The position numbers and the translations under genes are program-made. The notes beneath the pieces are model-generated. The model had not been told where the DNA came from, searched no databases, and saw only the letters and a program-made list of their open reading frames with translations. From assembly GCF_019139675.1 (NCBI RefSeq), contig NZ_CP077077.1:5270001-5334000 (forward strand): 64,000 nucleotides of DNA, given 5' to 3'. Origin of the DNA: Pseudomonas maumuensis. Lineage in GTDB: Bacteria; Pseudomonadota; Gammaproteobacteria; Pseudomonadales; Pseudomonadaceae. Positions 37,181-46,910 of the stretch are shown one piece after another (positions within the stretch are counted from its first letter, which is position 1; each line of letters starts with the position of its first letter).

Positions 37181-40100
37181 TCAGTCGAACGGAATCAAGC
37201 CCTCCACATCCTTGAGGCGCAAGTCTCCTCGATAGATCTTCAAGAACTCTCCGCGCACCTTTGCGGCACGCAGCTGCGCTTCGTGACCGAGCCGGCGCTG
37301 CGACCACAGCTTCAGGTGGCCCTTCACGAATGCACGGCGCGGCGTGTCGCTGTCGGGGTAATGAAAGTGCGCCTCCCACAACCCGATACCCTGGGTATGG
37401 CCGGCCAAGGGACGTCGCCGAATCTCGTAGGTGTCCAGGTAATCATGCTCGAGCAAAGTCTGGCGGTCGACCGTACGCGTTATGCTCACCTGCCCGTTCT
37501 CCAGCAGAAACCGCAGGCTTTCTGCCGTGGGATGGCTGGTGGAAAGATAGATGGCCGTCAACAGGTCCCTTCGTAGAGACTCCAGGCGCTCGACACTGTC
37601 CTGCAATTCTTCGCGCAACGCCTGGCTGCTCCATGACAACCTGTTCATCGCCCGCTTCAGCTTTTCGACATGTTGTTCCACCACTGTGATCAACCCTTTC
37701 GGTTCATCCGCTTCAACGTAGCTTCGCGCAAGGCGCACGACCTTATCGACCTCCGACAGCAACCCTCGAGCTCGCCTGCTCCATACTTGCGGCTCGATCG
37801 TTGGCGATGGCGGCACCGACGGCGGCGCAGCGTCCTGGACCTGCTCGACCCACTCGCCGCCCTGCTGTTTGAACGTCTTGAGCACCGAGGCGTTTTGCGG
37901 GTCGAGTTGCTGTACGACCTGCTCCCCCTCGACCATGCGCTCTTCACCGACCACACTGCGGCCTCGCTGCGTGCGGACCACCCGACGCTTGCCGCCGCGC
38001 ATGGCGTATACCGCCTGGCGCTGGGGCCTGGGCTCGGCCAAATCCTGCTCCCGCAGCAGACTGGTCAATTCATCCTTCGCAGCCTCATGCACGCTCTCCA
38101 ACACCATGCGGTACTTAACCAGCACGTCACCGCGCACGGCCTCACCACCAAAGCCCAACAGGTACTTGCTCATCACATCGGCCTGTTCGTAGGCCTCGAT
38201 CGCGCCCTTGAGCACATCGATCTGTTGCTGTGGAGTAAAGCCGCCACCGGCGAGCTCGCCATGCGCGGCACCGGCACTCTTCAACTCTTCGCCGTACAGA
38301 TAATCCGAGTAAGCCAACATCGTCTTCTCGTCGATATCAACCTGACGGTTCAGGCTGAACTCGGCCAGGTCCATCAATGCCTGGAACTCCAGGTCGATAC
38401 CGGTCATGCGCCGCTGCTCGATGATCTCGCCAAGCCAGGCGACTTTGTTGCGCCGGCTCCCGTCCTTGTTGGTAAAGGTGACGCTGGTATCGCGCAAGGT
38501 CTCCTCTAGCAATCCATCGAAGCGTTTGCATATGCCTACCAGTTTTTCCTGCCACTCAACCACTTGCCGCAACCCTGCATAGAAGCGTTGGTAGATGGCT
38601 ACTTCCACCGGCGTTTCAGCAACCACCGAGACTGATTCGACTAGTTCGTTCAGGTTGGAATCATTGATCAACGTGGCCAACTGGTTGTAGTAGAGGTTGC
38701 AGTCTTCTATCAGGTCCCTGCGCGTATCGTTGCGCTGCAAACGTATAGCCTCGCTCATTTTGGGGTCGGCCTGCTTCATCGGTGCCAGCTGCGAGACCAC
38801 ATCGTCATGCTCGAAGCTCGTAGCGATGTAATCCTCCACATATTGCAAGACCCTCAACCTGACGCGCGTATGCAAGTTGCGCAGCAGTTTCAACTGCTCT
38901 TCATCACGCTCGCCTTTGGCACCTTCGAGGGTAGCGATGTCCTCGGCCACTTTCGCCTGCTGTTCGCGCTGCTTGTGCAACTCGCGCTCTTTGGCGATGA
39001 GGCTCTGCATCAAGGTGCTCTCCTGATCCATGAGCTGCTTGTACTTCTGCTCATTTTCTTTCTTGCGCATCTCCAACCGCGTCTTCGGGCCCTGCCCCGC
39101 CAGCCGCAGGTCAGTGTCGATACGCCAGGCTCCGGATCTGAACCGCAGCCAGGGACCTGGCTCACCTTGCTCACCGAGGATCCGTAGGCCGTGTTCGACG
39201 GGCTCGACGCGATAAGCGCAACCCGCCATCCAGAGGTAACGCTTCCCTTCGACTTCATACAGCCCCTTGCCCGCCCCGCTGGCCAGAGGTTGCCGCCCCT
39301 CGAGCACCACGGTGGACGCCAGCGCACGCAATCTCTGCTTTGCCTCCCTGGGCATCCAGTTGAACCCCTGGTTTGCCCGATAGGAATGGTCCTGCTGTGA
39401 CGCGAAACGTGTGCCCATCAAGCCAACCCGGCCTTCCATCGCCACCTGGGGGCCCATGCGCCCCACCCTGAAGGTGGCCGCCAACGGATCGGTGAACGCC
39501 ACTCGCAGCGGCCGTTCGTGCTCAGGTCGTGCCGACGGCAAGCGGGCATGCAACATTGCCATGCTGAGATTGAGCAGCACATCGACCACCACCGACGAGC
39601 GCTCGAAGGCGGAACCCTGGCTGAGGGCCTGCACCTGGTGCTCCAGGCCGGCAACGGCTTGAACCAGCCAGGTGACGGTCGCTACTGGCCCCCGCAACGA
39701 CAAGGTGACTGTGTCGAACAGCAGCCATGCCCCCTGAGCGAGCGTTCGCCAACGGCTTTCGGCGTTGGAGACGGTCTGCCGGTCCGCCAGGTCGACCAAC
39801 AGATCGCGATTGGCCTGGTAGAGCTTTTCATCCATATCGGTCAGCCAGACCTGGGACGCGAGGCTGGCGGGCTCAGGTGTGGCCGGCAGATTGAACGGGT
39901 CGATACCGATGCTGGTGACATGGGGCTCGGCGAATCCACCCGCCGCATAAATAGGCCTTACCTGGGGCGACATCCAGGTCAGCAGGCTGTCCTGCAGCTC
40001 CAACGACCCGACGATGCCCGCCATCATCGCGGCGGCACTGGAGAATTCCAGGAGTGGGTCTTTGGGAAAGAGCGGGCGATACAGCAATACGAGCGACGGC

Positions 40101-41830
40101 CTCGCCAGGAAAATCACGTACATGCCCTGAACAAGGTCCCGTCGCGTCGACTGCGGTTGACGCTTGAGCAGCAAAGGCATCAGACCGATGTCTGCCGCTT
40201 CCTCATCGAACATACCCCGGCACAGATCGGTCACGCACTGCAAACCCGCTTCGCTGATCTTGCCACCGAGCTTCGCGGCCAACGCGCTGAACAACAGGCT
40301 GATACGCCACTCACGAGCAAAACGGCTAACCCGATGCGGGCGTGCCTGAGGCTCGTCCAGGGTCTTCGCCACATAGTCAGGGTAGCGACAACCTACATCG
40401 ACCTTGCTCACCAAGGTCTTGGCATAGTCGATACTCATCCAGGCAGGCAACGCCTGCTGATCGCGGCGCGACAGGCGCTTGATGAAAGCGCCCTGAAGGC
40501 CCACCAGATTGCCGATGGCGAACTCCGTCAAGGTCTTGCTCGGCAGCACCTCCAGCGATTCGCCGCCGGCGGCGCCAACACCCGCGCCGCCCGGCATGCC
40601 CCGCGCCACGGCGAGTTCCACGATCAACTCGTCCGTGGGAATCGTGGCATGCACGGGATGATCCAGCCGAATCTGCGCCTCAAGCTGCTGCCGGGTATAG
40701 GTTGCCAGGTCAAGCACTCCGTCCAAGGCGGCGATACCCTCGGACTCGCTCTGGTTCAGCGCCAGCTCGAACACCGCGGCCTGGAAGGCAAACCTGTCGC
40801 TTGTCGTTGCACCGAGCATCCCCGGCGGCGTCTGTATCTCGGCCAACGCCTCCAGGTGGTATCCCGCGATGAACCCGTTTCCCGGGTCGCTGAGGTGTTC
40901 GAACAGTCGCTCCAACTCCGCCACATCGGCCAGCATCGGATAGCGCACGCGATCGAAGGCTTCGAGCATTTGCTGGAGCATCAGAGTCGTCTGCTGAGCG
41001 AACACATTGCCATCCAGCACCTGGCGATCCCAGGTCATCGTATCGAAGACATGGTTCTCGGCGAGTTCGTCGCGCAGCGCCACGGTGAACTGATCCAGAC
41101 AATCGAATGCGCGGATCACGCTCGAGGGCGAGCACCAGAGCAGCACCTGCTGCTCGTCCCATTCGCCGCTCACCAGCAGGTTGCAAGGCCTGACGCTCGT
41201 CAGCTGCCCGGCCAGGCTCAATCGTGCCTCCACCACAGCCACGATCGGCAGGTGGGTGCCCCCTTTGAGCAACCCATAGATACAGGCCTGTTGCCGAGCA
41301 TTCAGTGACTGCAAAGGAAGATTGCGCAAAAGAGCCGTCTTCATCACCAATTGCAACCATTCGTCGCGGCTCACGCCGGCTGAGCCTTGAGCGTTCCAAT
41401 AATCGACCTGAGACTGGCGGAAATACTCGATCGCCAGCTCGATCAGTTCATCCAGGGCGCTGCTTAGGTCGCCCAGTTGCAGTGCCCCGAAGTTGTCCTG
41501 CTGCTCGGCATAACGGTAAGGCGCACGCAGTGCCAGGTGGGGACGACGACCATTGACCTCGGCAAGCTGCACCGACCGGCCCGTCAACAAGGCCTGCAAC
41601 AGCACATCCACGAAAGATTGCGACACCCAGTGCGGCTCGCCGGGATGGGGACTGACCAGCAACAAGGCATCACCATCGATCAGTGGTGGCTGTACCCGAG
41701 CCAAGACCGGGTGGTGCTCGAACAACAGCACCCTGAGCCGCTCGCCAATGACCTGGCGCAGAGTGGGCCTGCTGGCGAACTGCCGGGCGACCGCCGTTTT
41801 GAAATCAAGATGCGCGGGAAGGATAGGCAT
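37181..41830 (-). CDS. Giant tandem paralog 2 (DUF6543/dermonecrotic-toxin-like), 1549 aa
   Basis: Third gene in transcription order. Conserved blocks (approximate residues): RPTLR (21-25), LLWCSPSSVIRAFD (245), glycine loop ARGMPGGAGVGAAGG (410), DVGCRYPDYV and RFAREWR (480-500), AGGFAEPH (625), LADRQTVSNAESRW (670-690), hydrophobic GAWLLFDTVTLSLRGPVATV (698-720), ILGEQGEPGPWL (882), charged coiled coil (920-985, EMRKKENEQKYKQLMDQEST), RRVVRTQRGRSVVGEE (1277), LWEAHFHY...GHLKLWSQRR (1483-1510), ending GLIPFD. Start MPILPAHLDFKTAVARQFAS at 41830 aligns with the paralogs; an in-frame extension to 41926 has no counterpart. No signal peptide. It is closer to paralog 1 than to 3 and 4. Function unknown. 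Confidence 0.88.
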   Translation of the reverse strand: MPILPAHLDFKTAVARQFASRPTLRQVIGERLRVLLFEHHPVLARVQPPLIDGDALLLVSPHPGEPHWVSQSFVDVLLQALLTGRSVQLAEVNGRRPHLALRAPYRYAEQQDNFGALQLGDLSSALDELIELAIEYFRQSQVDYWNAQGSAGVSRDEWLQLVMKTALLRNLPLQSLNARQQACIYGLLKGGTHLPIVAVVEARLSLAGQLTSVRPCNLLVSGEWDEQQVLLWCSPSSVIRAFDCLDQFTVALRDELAENHVFDTMTWDRQVLDGNVFAQQTTLMLQQMLEAFDRVRYPMLADVAELERLFEHLSDPGNGFIAGYHLEALAEIQTPPGMLGATTSDRFAFQAAVFELALNQSESEGIAALDGVLDLATYTRQQLEAQIRLDHPVHATIPTDELIVELAVARGMPGGAGVGAAGGESLEVLPSKTLTEFAIGNLVGLQGAFIKRLSRRDQQALPAWMSIDYAKTLVSKVDVGCRYPDYVAKTLDEPQARPHRVSRFAREWRISLLFSALAAKLGGKISEAGLQCVTDLCRGMFDEEAADIGLMPLLLKRQPQSTRRDLVQGMYVIFLARPSLVLLYRPLFPKDPLLEFSSAAAMMAGIVGSLELQDSLLTWMSPQVRPIYAAGGFAEPHVTSIGIDPFNLPATPEPASLASQVWLTDMDEKLYQANRDLLVDLADRQTVSNAESRWRTLAQGAWLLFDTVTLSLRGPVATVTWLVQAVAGLEHQVQALSQGSAFERSSVVVDVLLNLSMAMLHARLPSARPEHERPLRVAFTDPLAATFRVGRMGPQVAMEGRVGLMGTRFASQQDHSYRANQGFNWMPREAKQRLRALASTVVLEGRQPLASGAGKGLYEVEGKRYLWMAGCAYRVEPVEHGLRILGEQGEPGPWLRFRSGAWRIDTDLRLAGQGPKTRLEMRKKENEQKYKQLMDQESTLMQSLIAKERELHKQREQQAKVAEDIATLEGAKGERDEEQLKLLRNLHTRVRLRVLQYVEDYIATSFEHDDVVSQLAPMKQADPKMSEAIRLQRNDTRRDLIEDCNLYYNQLATLINDSNLNELVESVSVVAETPVEVAIYQRFYAGLRQVVEWQEKLVGICKRFDGLLEETLRDTSVTFTNKDGSRRNKVAWLGEIIEQRRMTGIDLEFQALMDLAEFSLNRQVDIDEKTMLAYSDYLYGEELKSAGAAHGELAGGGFTPQQQIDVLKGAIEAYEQADVMSKYLLGFGGEAVRGDVLVKYRMVLESVHEAAKDELTSLLREQDLAEPRPQRQAVYAMRGGKRRVVRTQRGRSVVGEERMVEGEQVVQQLDPQNASVLKTFKQQGGEWVEQVQDAAPPSVPPSPTIEPQVWSRRARGLLSEVDKVVRLARSYVEADEPKGLITVVEQHVEKLKRAMNRLSWSSQALREELQDSVERLESLRRDLLTAIYLSTSHPTAESLRFLLENGQVSITRTVDRQTLLEHDYLDTYEIRRRPLAGHTQGIGLWEAHFHYPDSDTPRRAFVKGHLKLWSQRRLGHEAQLRAAKVRGEFLKIYRGDLRLKDVEGLIPFD

Positions 41831-41840
41831 GCTGCTTGCT

Positions 41841-41861
41841 CTTGGAGAGTGGACACCCAAG
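41841..41861 (-). promoter_or_regulatory. Weak leader inverted repeat of paralog 2
   Basis: CTTGG and CCAAG (plus-strand 41841-41845 and 41857-41861) are complementary; one arm overlaps the AAGAG that would serve as Shine-Dalgarno for the start at 41830. Only 5 bp, so the call is tentative. Confidence 0.25.
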
Positions 41862-41942
41862 GTGCCGCATGCAGGCCGATACCCGGTGGTAGAAAGGTAT
41901 TGCTGGCACCCATCCTTGGACGCCAAGGCGCCATTGAAGGGA

Positions 41943-41968
41943 CGCCGGACGGCACAGGCCGTCCGGCG
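41943..41968. other. Strong stem-loop between paralogs 3 and 2
   Basis: CGCCGGACGGC-ACAG-GCCGTCCGGCG is an 11-bp perfect stem with a 4-nt loop, 7 bp after the stop of paralog 3 on the minus strand. No T-tract follows. It could partially terminate or protect the upstream mRNA, giving different levels of the tandem genes. Confidence 0.7.
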
Positions 41969-41975
41969 CCCACGC

Positions 41976-44900
41976 TCAATTGAACGGGATGATGCCCATC
42001 GCCTGGACGAGGGTCAGCCGGCCGCGATGGATTCGCTGTCCCTGGCTGGCGAGCTCCGCCGCTTCCGACTTGCCAAAGCGGCGCTGGGCCTCGGTCTTGA
42101 GATGGCCCTCGACGAAATCGGTGGCCGGATCGCCCTGGTTGGCGTAGTGGAAGTGCGCGACCCAGATGAGCTTGCCTTTACTCGCAGTTGGCGACTTGAG
42201 CAGACGGATCTCGTATTCATCCAGGCTATCGTGTGCCAAGACCTTGCGTGGCCCCACGTAGTCGATCTTCAAAAGCCGCTGCTCATGCAGATAGCGCAGC
42301 GCCTCGGCATCCGGGAAAGGTGTCTGCGAGTAGAGCCTGATCAACAGCGCTCGGCGCCGTTCCGGCCAGGCGGCGAGTTTCTGCCTGATCAGCTGGGTGG
42401 AAAGGTCAGGGTCATCACCCAGCTCGTCCGTGTAAGACTTGAGCCTGTCGACATGCTCGTCGATCAGCCTTTCCAGCAAGCGGTGGTTGACCGCGCCGAC
42501 GACATACTCGTCGGCTTTCCTCTGCATCGAGGCTTCATCGGCCAGGAGCTGCAATGCCTTGTCGAGCTGTCGCTTTCTTTCCTCGGCAGGCGGCCTCGAC
42601 GTGCCCTCATTGGCTGCTGGATCTGGCTGCGGTTCGCCTTGATCCTGGCTCACAGGCCGGCCCCAAGTATCGCCGACCCGTTGAAGACGCGTGAAGTACC
42701 TGCCCGTGAGCAAGTCACGTACTTCGAGTACTTCCTTGCCATCGACCATCGCCTTGTCGCCCACGACGATCTGCCCGTTTTTCAGGTAGGCCACCTCACG
42801 CGGCGTGGCATTGCGCTGGTAGGCGCCAACGCCAGGGTCGGAGGCGCCACTGTCGCCATCGGCCGTTTCGGCCAGGCGCGCCCCCGCATCGTCCTTGAGC
42901 TGTTGCAAGACCTGCTCGTAACGTTCCAGCGAGGGTCGATCGACCAATTCTCCACCGTCGCGCTTGATATCGATACTGTTGATCAGCGCCGCACTGTACT
43001 CGTCCCAAGCGCTTTGCAGCACTTCGGTGCGGTTGGTACCGGCTAGATTGCCCTTTTGCACTTCGGCATGAGCCAGGGCGCTGCCCATGAGGTATGGACT
43101 CAGCAGCGCCTTGCGAAAGCCATTGAGGATACGCCACGAAACGCCCAGCTCGTACTTCAAGGCCTGGTCACGGTAAAACTGCGCCTGGACCAACAGTAGA
43201 TTCACGCTGGTCCAATGCCGATCGCCTTTCTTCATCGCGATCGTCACTGGCGTATTGCTTATGAAAGTGACGCAAGCATCTTCGGGGATTAAAGGAATGT
43301 ATTTGTCCAACAGCAAGCTGAGCCGCACAAGCTTGGCCTGCATCGGCAACGTTTCAGTTATCGCTGTCTTCAAAGCGAGGCGCCCGGCGACCCCTGGAAC
43401 CTGCTCGAGGCGGGTGATCCTGGGATAGTCGACCATGTCCAGCAACCGGAAGTATTGCGCCCAGGAGAGCCGAACGATGGCGACGCTGGCATCCAGCCGT
43501 GCGTCCAGGTGCGAGTTCACGCTTTCGGCGGTGACGATGTTGCGCCGCCGCTGCAGGTCGAGCTGTTGGTCGATCGTCTCGACGACGGCTTCACTCCAGC
43601 CAAGATCCTGTTCCAGACCATCCATGTACAGTTGGCGCGCCTGCTTGTAGTCGACCAGTTTCAGCTCCATCTTCTGCTCATAGAGCGCAACCAGTCTCGC
43701 CACTTGCTCGTCGCTCAGACTTGCCTCGTTTTGCTGTGCGCGGGTCTTTAGGTCCAGCAGGTCCATGTATTGGCTGTAAGCATTCGTTTCAGCCAAGGCC
43801 AGCGATTCGATCGTTGGGCGATGCCGTTCGACGTTAGCCAGCAGCTCGACGACCCGCCCCGACAACGCATCGAACCTGGCCTGGTCCCGGGCCATGCTGG
43901 TCTGCCGCCTGAGGCTGTGCATGCCGCCCAGGGCGAATCCGTCATCGCGAATACGCATGCGTTCGCCATCGTCGAACAACCACGGGCCCCACTTGCCATC
44001 GGGTCCGAGTATGCGGCGGCCGGCATCGTCATGCCCCACTTCGTAGTTTTCGCCATGCAGGATGACGTAGAAGCGTTCGCCAAGATGGTAAAGGCCGTTG
44101 CCACGCGGCACGCCAGTCAAGTCCACCTGTGCACGATAAGGCGACAATGACTTGCGTTGGGCGACGGGGCCCGAGCCCCAACCGTGGCCCAGCGCCGCGA
44201 TCCCTTCATAGGCACGTAACGAAGCGATGCCTGGGTCGTGAAGAATGCTCACCGGCGCCGGCGGTGGCTGCCACGGCTCACGGGCAACCGGGTCCGACAG
44301 GGCAGGCCGGCAGGCATCCGCGGGCGTGGTCGGCCCCTGAATATGTGGCAACCTGGCATGCAACAGGGCCATCGCCAGATTGACGGCCAGATCGACGGCC
44401 AGTGTCGTGTCTGCCCCTGCCACCGGCTCGCCGCCCTGCTCCTTCAGCAAAGGCGCCAGCAACCCGACGACCCACGCAACCTTGCCCAGCGGGCCAGGTA
44501 ATACCGGCGCCAGCAGGTCGAACAGCAGCCAGCCGAAGCGCTTGGCCATACTCCAGCGATGCTCGGCATTACTGACGGACTCGCGGTCCGCCAGGGCCAT
44601 CAATGCCTCGCGCTTGTCTTGATACATCCGGTTGTCGATATCCGCCAGGAAGGGCTTGAGCGCAAGCTTCACCGGCTTGACCGGCGTAGGCCAGATCGAG
44701 GTATCGAAGATCACCCTGCGCAGGTGCGGCTCGAGGAAACCACCACGGGCATAGATGTCGAACACCGATCGCGGCAGCCAGTCCAGCACACTGTCCTGCA
44801 ACTCGCCCGGCTGGGACACGGCGGCCATCAAGCCGGCCTGATCGGCAAAGTGCAAAAGCCGCTGGCGGCCGTAGAGCGGCCGGTACAGCAGCACCGCTTG

Positions 44901-46649
44901 AGGTTGATGCAGCGTCACCACATACATGCAGGTCACTTCGTCGCGTTGCTGGCGACCTTCCTGCGCGCGAAAGCCCAAAGGGGCGATATCGACATTGCTC
45001 TTCAAATCAAGCCCACTGCGGCAGAACTCCGCCACGGCCTGCCAACACGGACTATCGATCACCCCATCGACCTTGGCGCGCAAGACATCGAACAACAAAG
45101 CGCAGCGCCACTCGCGGGCAAAGCGTTGGATGCGCAGTGGACGCTGGTTCGGCTCATCGAGCAAGGCCGCGACATAGCCAGGGTAGCGCCCCCCGATATC
45201 GACGGCCTCGACCAGCCCAGTGGCGTAGCGAGGCGTCATCCATGGCGTGATCAACTGCTCGTTACGATGGGTGATGGCCGTCACCACCGCATTTTCCAGG
45301 CCATCCAGGCGATCGATGGCGAACTGGGTCAAGGTCACGCTACCGACAGGCTTGAGCCGCACGGGCAGTTGCGGGTCGGTAGCAGGGTCGGGAACCGCTA
45401 CATCGAGCAACAGGTCATCGGGAAAGTAATTGGCCTCCACCGGATAATCCTCGAGCAGTTGCTCACGTAGCCGCCGTGCCGCGTAGGTATGCAGGTCTTC
45501 CACGCCATCGAGGGATGAGCGGCCATCCGCCAGGACCTGGGCCAGGGCCAGGTCGAGCGTTGCCACCTGATGTTCGAAACGATCGGTGCTCGACGCATCG
45601 ATCAGCCAGCGAGGCGGCTGAGGCCTGGGCGTGTCCACCCTGAACAGGTCGTCGTTGAAAAAGTACCGCGAAGGATCGCTCAGCGCCGCCATCGCCGTTT
45701 CGAGCGCCTCGCTACTGGCCAGCGCAGACAGTCGCAGTCGCTCGAGATCGTCGAGCAGGTTTTCCAACAGCAGGCCGGACTGTTGCAGGAATGCATCGCC
45801 TTCCAAGGCGCGCCGCCGCCAGGACAGCCGATCGAAACGCAGGCGCGTAGCCTGCTCGCCACGCAGGTGCTCGCCGAGCGCCTGCGGTGAATCGAATGCC
45901 TGGAGATGGCCGGACGGTGGACATCGCACCAGTAGCCGGCGCTCCTCCCGTTCGGCCTCGATCAGTAAGTCCGGCATCAGTGCGGTAAACGTCTGGTCGC
46001 CATCACTGTAGGTGAGTTCGATGGCGTATACCGACGGAGCACCGGCACTTCCAAGCAGCACCTCATAAACGCACGTCCGCTCTTCAGCCGCCAGCTCAGA
46101 CCTCGCCACATAGTTCGTCAATGCCAGCCTCAATGCCTGGCGCATCCAACCGTGCCGGCCAACGCCGGAAGGCACTGGCGCAAAGGTGTCATCGGCGTTC
46201 CAGAATGCCAGCTGAGCACGCTGAAACGTCGGGATCAGCGCGCTGAGCATGGCGTTCAAGTCGTCGTTCATAGCCGCCAGCGGCAACCCCGAATCGGCGA
46301 CCACCGGCCCAGGTTTCGCTCCCGAGGCACCATCGCGCGCCACTTCGCTGCAAGGCCTTATACGTAACAGATCCTTGGCGCCGAATGCGAGGGTGAAACC
46401 CTCTACGAAAGCCTCGAGCAGGACCGAGAGAAAACCTTCGGGCCGAGCACAGTCCTGCGTATCGGGGCGTATCAGTGTGTAGGGTTCTTCGTCGGAGTAA
46501 TCGATCTGCAGGACAGCAAAATTAGGGTGATGCTTGACCACGACGTCGAAGACGCGTTCGCCGAGCACTCGACGCAGCGTGGGGCGATCGACGAACTGCA
46601 GGGCTACCGCCTCTTTGAGCGTGGTCGGGGATGAAAGCGTAAGGGGCAT
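41976..46649 (-). CDS. Giant tandem paralog 3 (DUF6543/dermonecrotic-toxin-like), 1557 aa
   Basis: Second gene in transcription order. Blocks (approximate residues): RPTLR (22-26), LLVRCPPSGHLQAFD (240), DIGGRYPGYV and RFAREWR (485-510), RGGFLEPH (630), LADRESVSNAEHRW (680-695), hydrophobic GWLLFDLLAPVLPGPLGKVA (705-725), ILGPDGKWGPWL (878), helical region 915-1270, LKNGQIVVGDK (1285), WVAHFHY...GHLKTEAQRRFG (1496-1520), ending RIHRGRLTLVQAMGIIPFN. It lacks the ARGMPGGAGVG loop of paralogs 1 and 2, reading VAVPDPATDPQLP there. No signal peptide or known catalytic motif is visible. The start at 46649 is preceded by a 9-bp hairpin. Function unknown; toxin-like role is inference. Confidence 0.88.
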   Translation of the reverse strand: MPLTLSSPTTLKEAVALQFVDRPTLRRVLGERVFDVVVKHHPNFAVLQIDYSDEEPYTLIRPDTQDCARPEGFLSVLLEAFVEGFTLAFGAKDLLRIRPCSEVARDGASGAKPGPVVADSGLPLAAMNDDLNAMLSALIPTFQRAQLAFWNADDTFAPVPSGVGRHGWMRQALRLALTNYVARSELAAEERTCVYEVLLGSAGAPSVYAIELTYSDGDQTFTALMPDLLIEAEREERRLLVRCPPSGHLQAFDSPQALGEHLRGEQATRLRFDRLSWRRRALEGDAFLQQSGLLLENLLDDLERLRLSALASSEALETAMAALSDPSRYFFNDDLFRVDTPRPQPPRWLIDASSTDRFEHQVATLDLALAQVLADGRSSLDGVEDLHTYAARRLREQLLEDYPVEANYFPDDLLLDVAVPDPATDPQLPVRLKPVGSVTLTQFAIDRLDGLENAVVTAITHRNEQLITPWMTPRYATGLVEAVDIGGRYPGYVAALLDEPNQRPLRIQRFAREWRCALLFDVLRAKVDGVIDSPCWQAVAEFCRSGLDLKSNVDIAPLGFRAQEGRQQRDEVTCMYVVTLHQPQAVLLYRPLYGRQRLLHFADQAGLMAAVSQPGELQDSVLDWLPRSVFDIYARGGFLEPHLRRVIFDTSIWPTPVKPVKLALKPFLADIDNRMYQDKREALMALADRESVSNAEHRWSMAKRFGWLLFDLLAPVLPGPLGKVAWVVGLLAPLLKEQGGEPVAGADTTLAVDLAVNLAMALLHARLPHIQGPTTPADACRPALSDPVAREPWQPPPAPVSILHDPGIASLRAYEGIAALGHGWGSGPVAQRKSLSPYRAQVDLTGVPRGNGLYHLGERFYVILHGENYEVGHDDAGRRILGPDGKWGPWLFDDGERMRIRDDGFALGGMHSLRRQTSMARDQARFDALSGRVVELLANVERHRPTIESLALAETNAYSQYMDLLDLKTRAQQNEASLSDEQVARLVALYEQKMELKLVDYKQARQLYMDGLEQDLGWSEAVVETIDQQLDLQRRRNIVTAESVNSHLDARLDASVAIVRLSWAQYFRLLDMVDYPRITRLEQVPGVAGRLALKTAITETLPMQAKLVRLSLLLDKYIPLIPEDACVTFISNTPVTIAMKKGDRHWTSVNLLLVQAQFYRDQALKYELGVSWRILNGFRKALLSPYLMGSALAHAEVQKGNLAGTNRTEVLQSAWDEYSAALINSIDIKRDGGELVDRPSLERYEQVLQQLKDDAGARLAETADGDSGASDPGVGAYQRNATPREVAYLKNGQIVVGDKAMVDGKEVLEVRDLLTGRYFTRLQRVGDTWGRPVSQDQGEPQPDPAANEGTSRPPAEERKRQLDKALQLLADEASMQRKADEYVVGAVNHRLLERLIDEHVDRLKSYTDELGDDPDLSTQLIRQKLAAWPERRRALLIRLYSQTPFPDAEALRYLHEQRLLKIDYVGPRKVLAHDSLDEYEIRLLKSPTASKGKLIWVAHFHYANQGDPATDFVEGHLKTEAQRRFGKSEAAELASQGQRIHRGRLTLVQAMGIIPFN

Positions 46650-46653
46650 CTCG

Positions 46654-46680
46654 GGCTACCTCGCTATGAATGAGGTAGCC
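46654..46680 (-). promoter_or_regulatory. Leader hairpin sequestering the RBS of paralog 3
   Basis: On the mRNA, GGCTACCTC (46672-46680) pairs perfectly over 9 bp with GAGGTAGCC (46654-46662), with a 9-nt loop, ending 4 nt before the ATG at 46649. The only Shine-Dalgarno-like GAGG is inside the 3' arm, so the stem could block translation. Confidence 0.6.
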
Positions 46681-46802
46681 ACCTTCGGTCACCCGCCATG
46701 TCGAGCGGTGTTACTTGTGTAGGACAGTGCTCCAGCCAGGAGCGGAGCAGCTTGGTGGCCAGCCGAACGGATATCGGCAGGCCGACACCAAGGACGGCCC
46801 TA

Positions 46803-46910
46803 TCAGCGATCGAAGGGAATGATACCCGCGACCTGCCAAGCGTCCAGCCGACCGCGATGCAGGATCTTCCCTTGCTCGCGCAACCTGGCTTCGTCATCCC
46901 GACCGAATCT
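46803..46910 (-). pseudogene. Disconnected conserved C-terminus of paralog 4
   Basis: Directly after the TGA that ends paralog 4 (46911-46913), the same frame continues for 35 codons to a second TGA (46803-46805). It reads RFGRDDEARLREQGKILHRG and then RLDAWQVAGIIPFDR. This aligns with the paralog 3 end RRFGKSEAAELASQGQRIHR, then GRLTLVQAMGIIPFN. The stop replaces the first of two arginines, as a CGA-to-TGA change would. It shows the gene was longer, or is read through. Confidence 0.85.

Noticed and set aside
39518..41308. Long plus-strand frames opposite the giant paralogs (also 34336-35604, 44559-45470, 49191-50249)
   Set aside because: Considered as possible immunity genes. They lack start sites with RBS, have skewed R/Q/H-rich composition, are not conserved in position among the paralogs, and mirror the minus-strand codon pattern.
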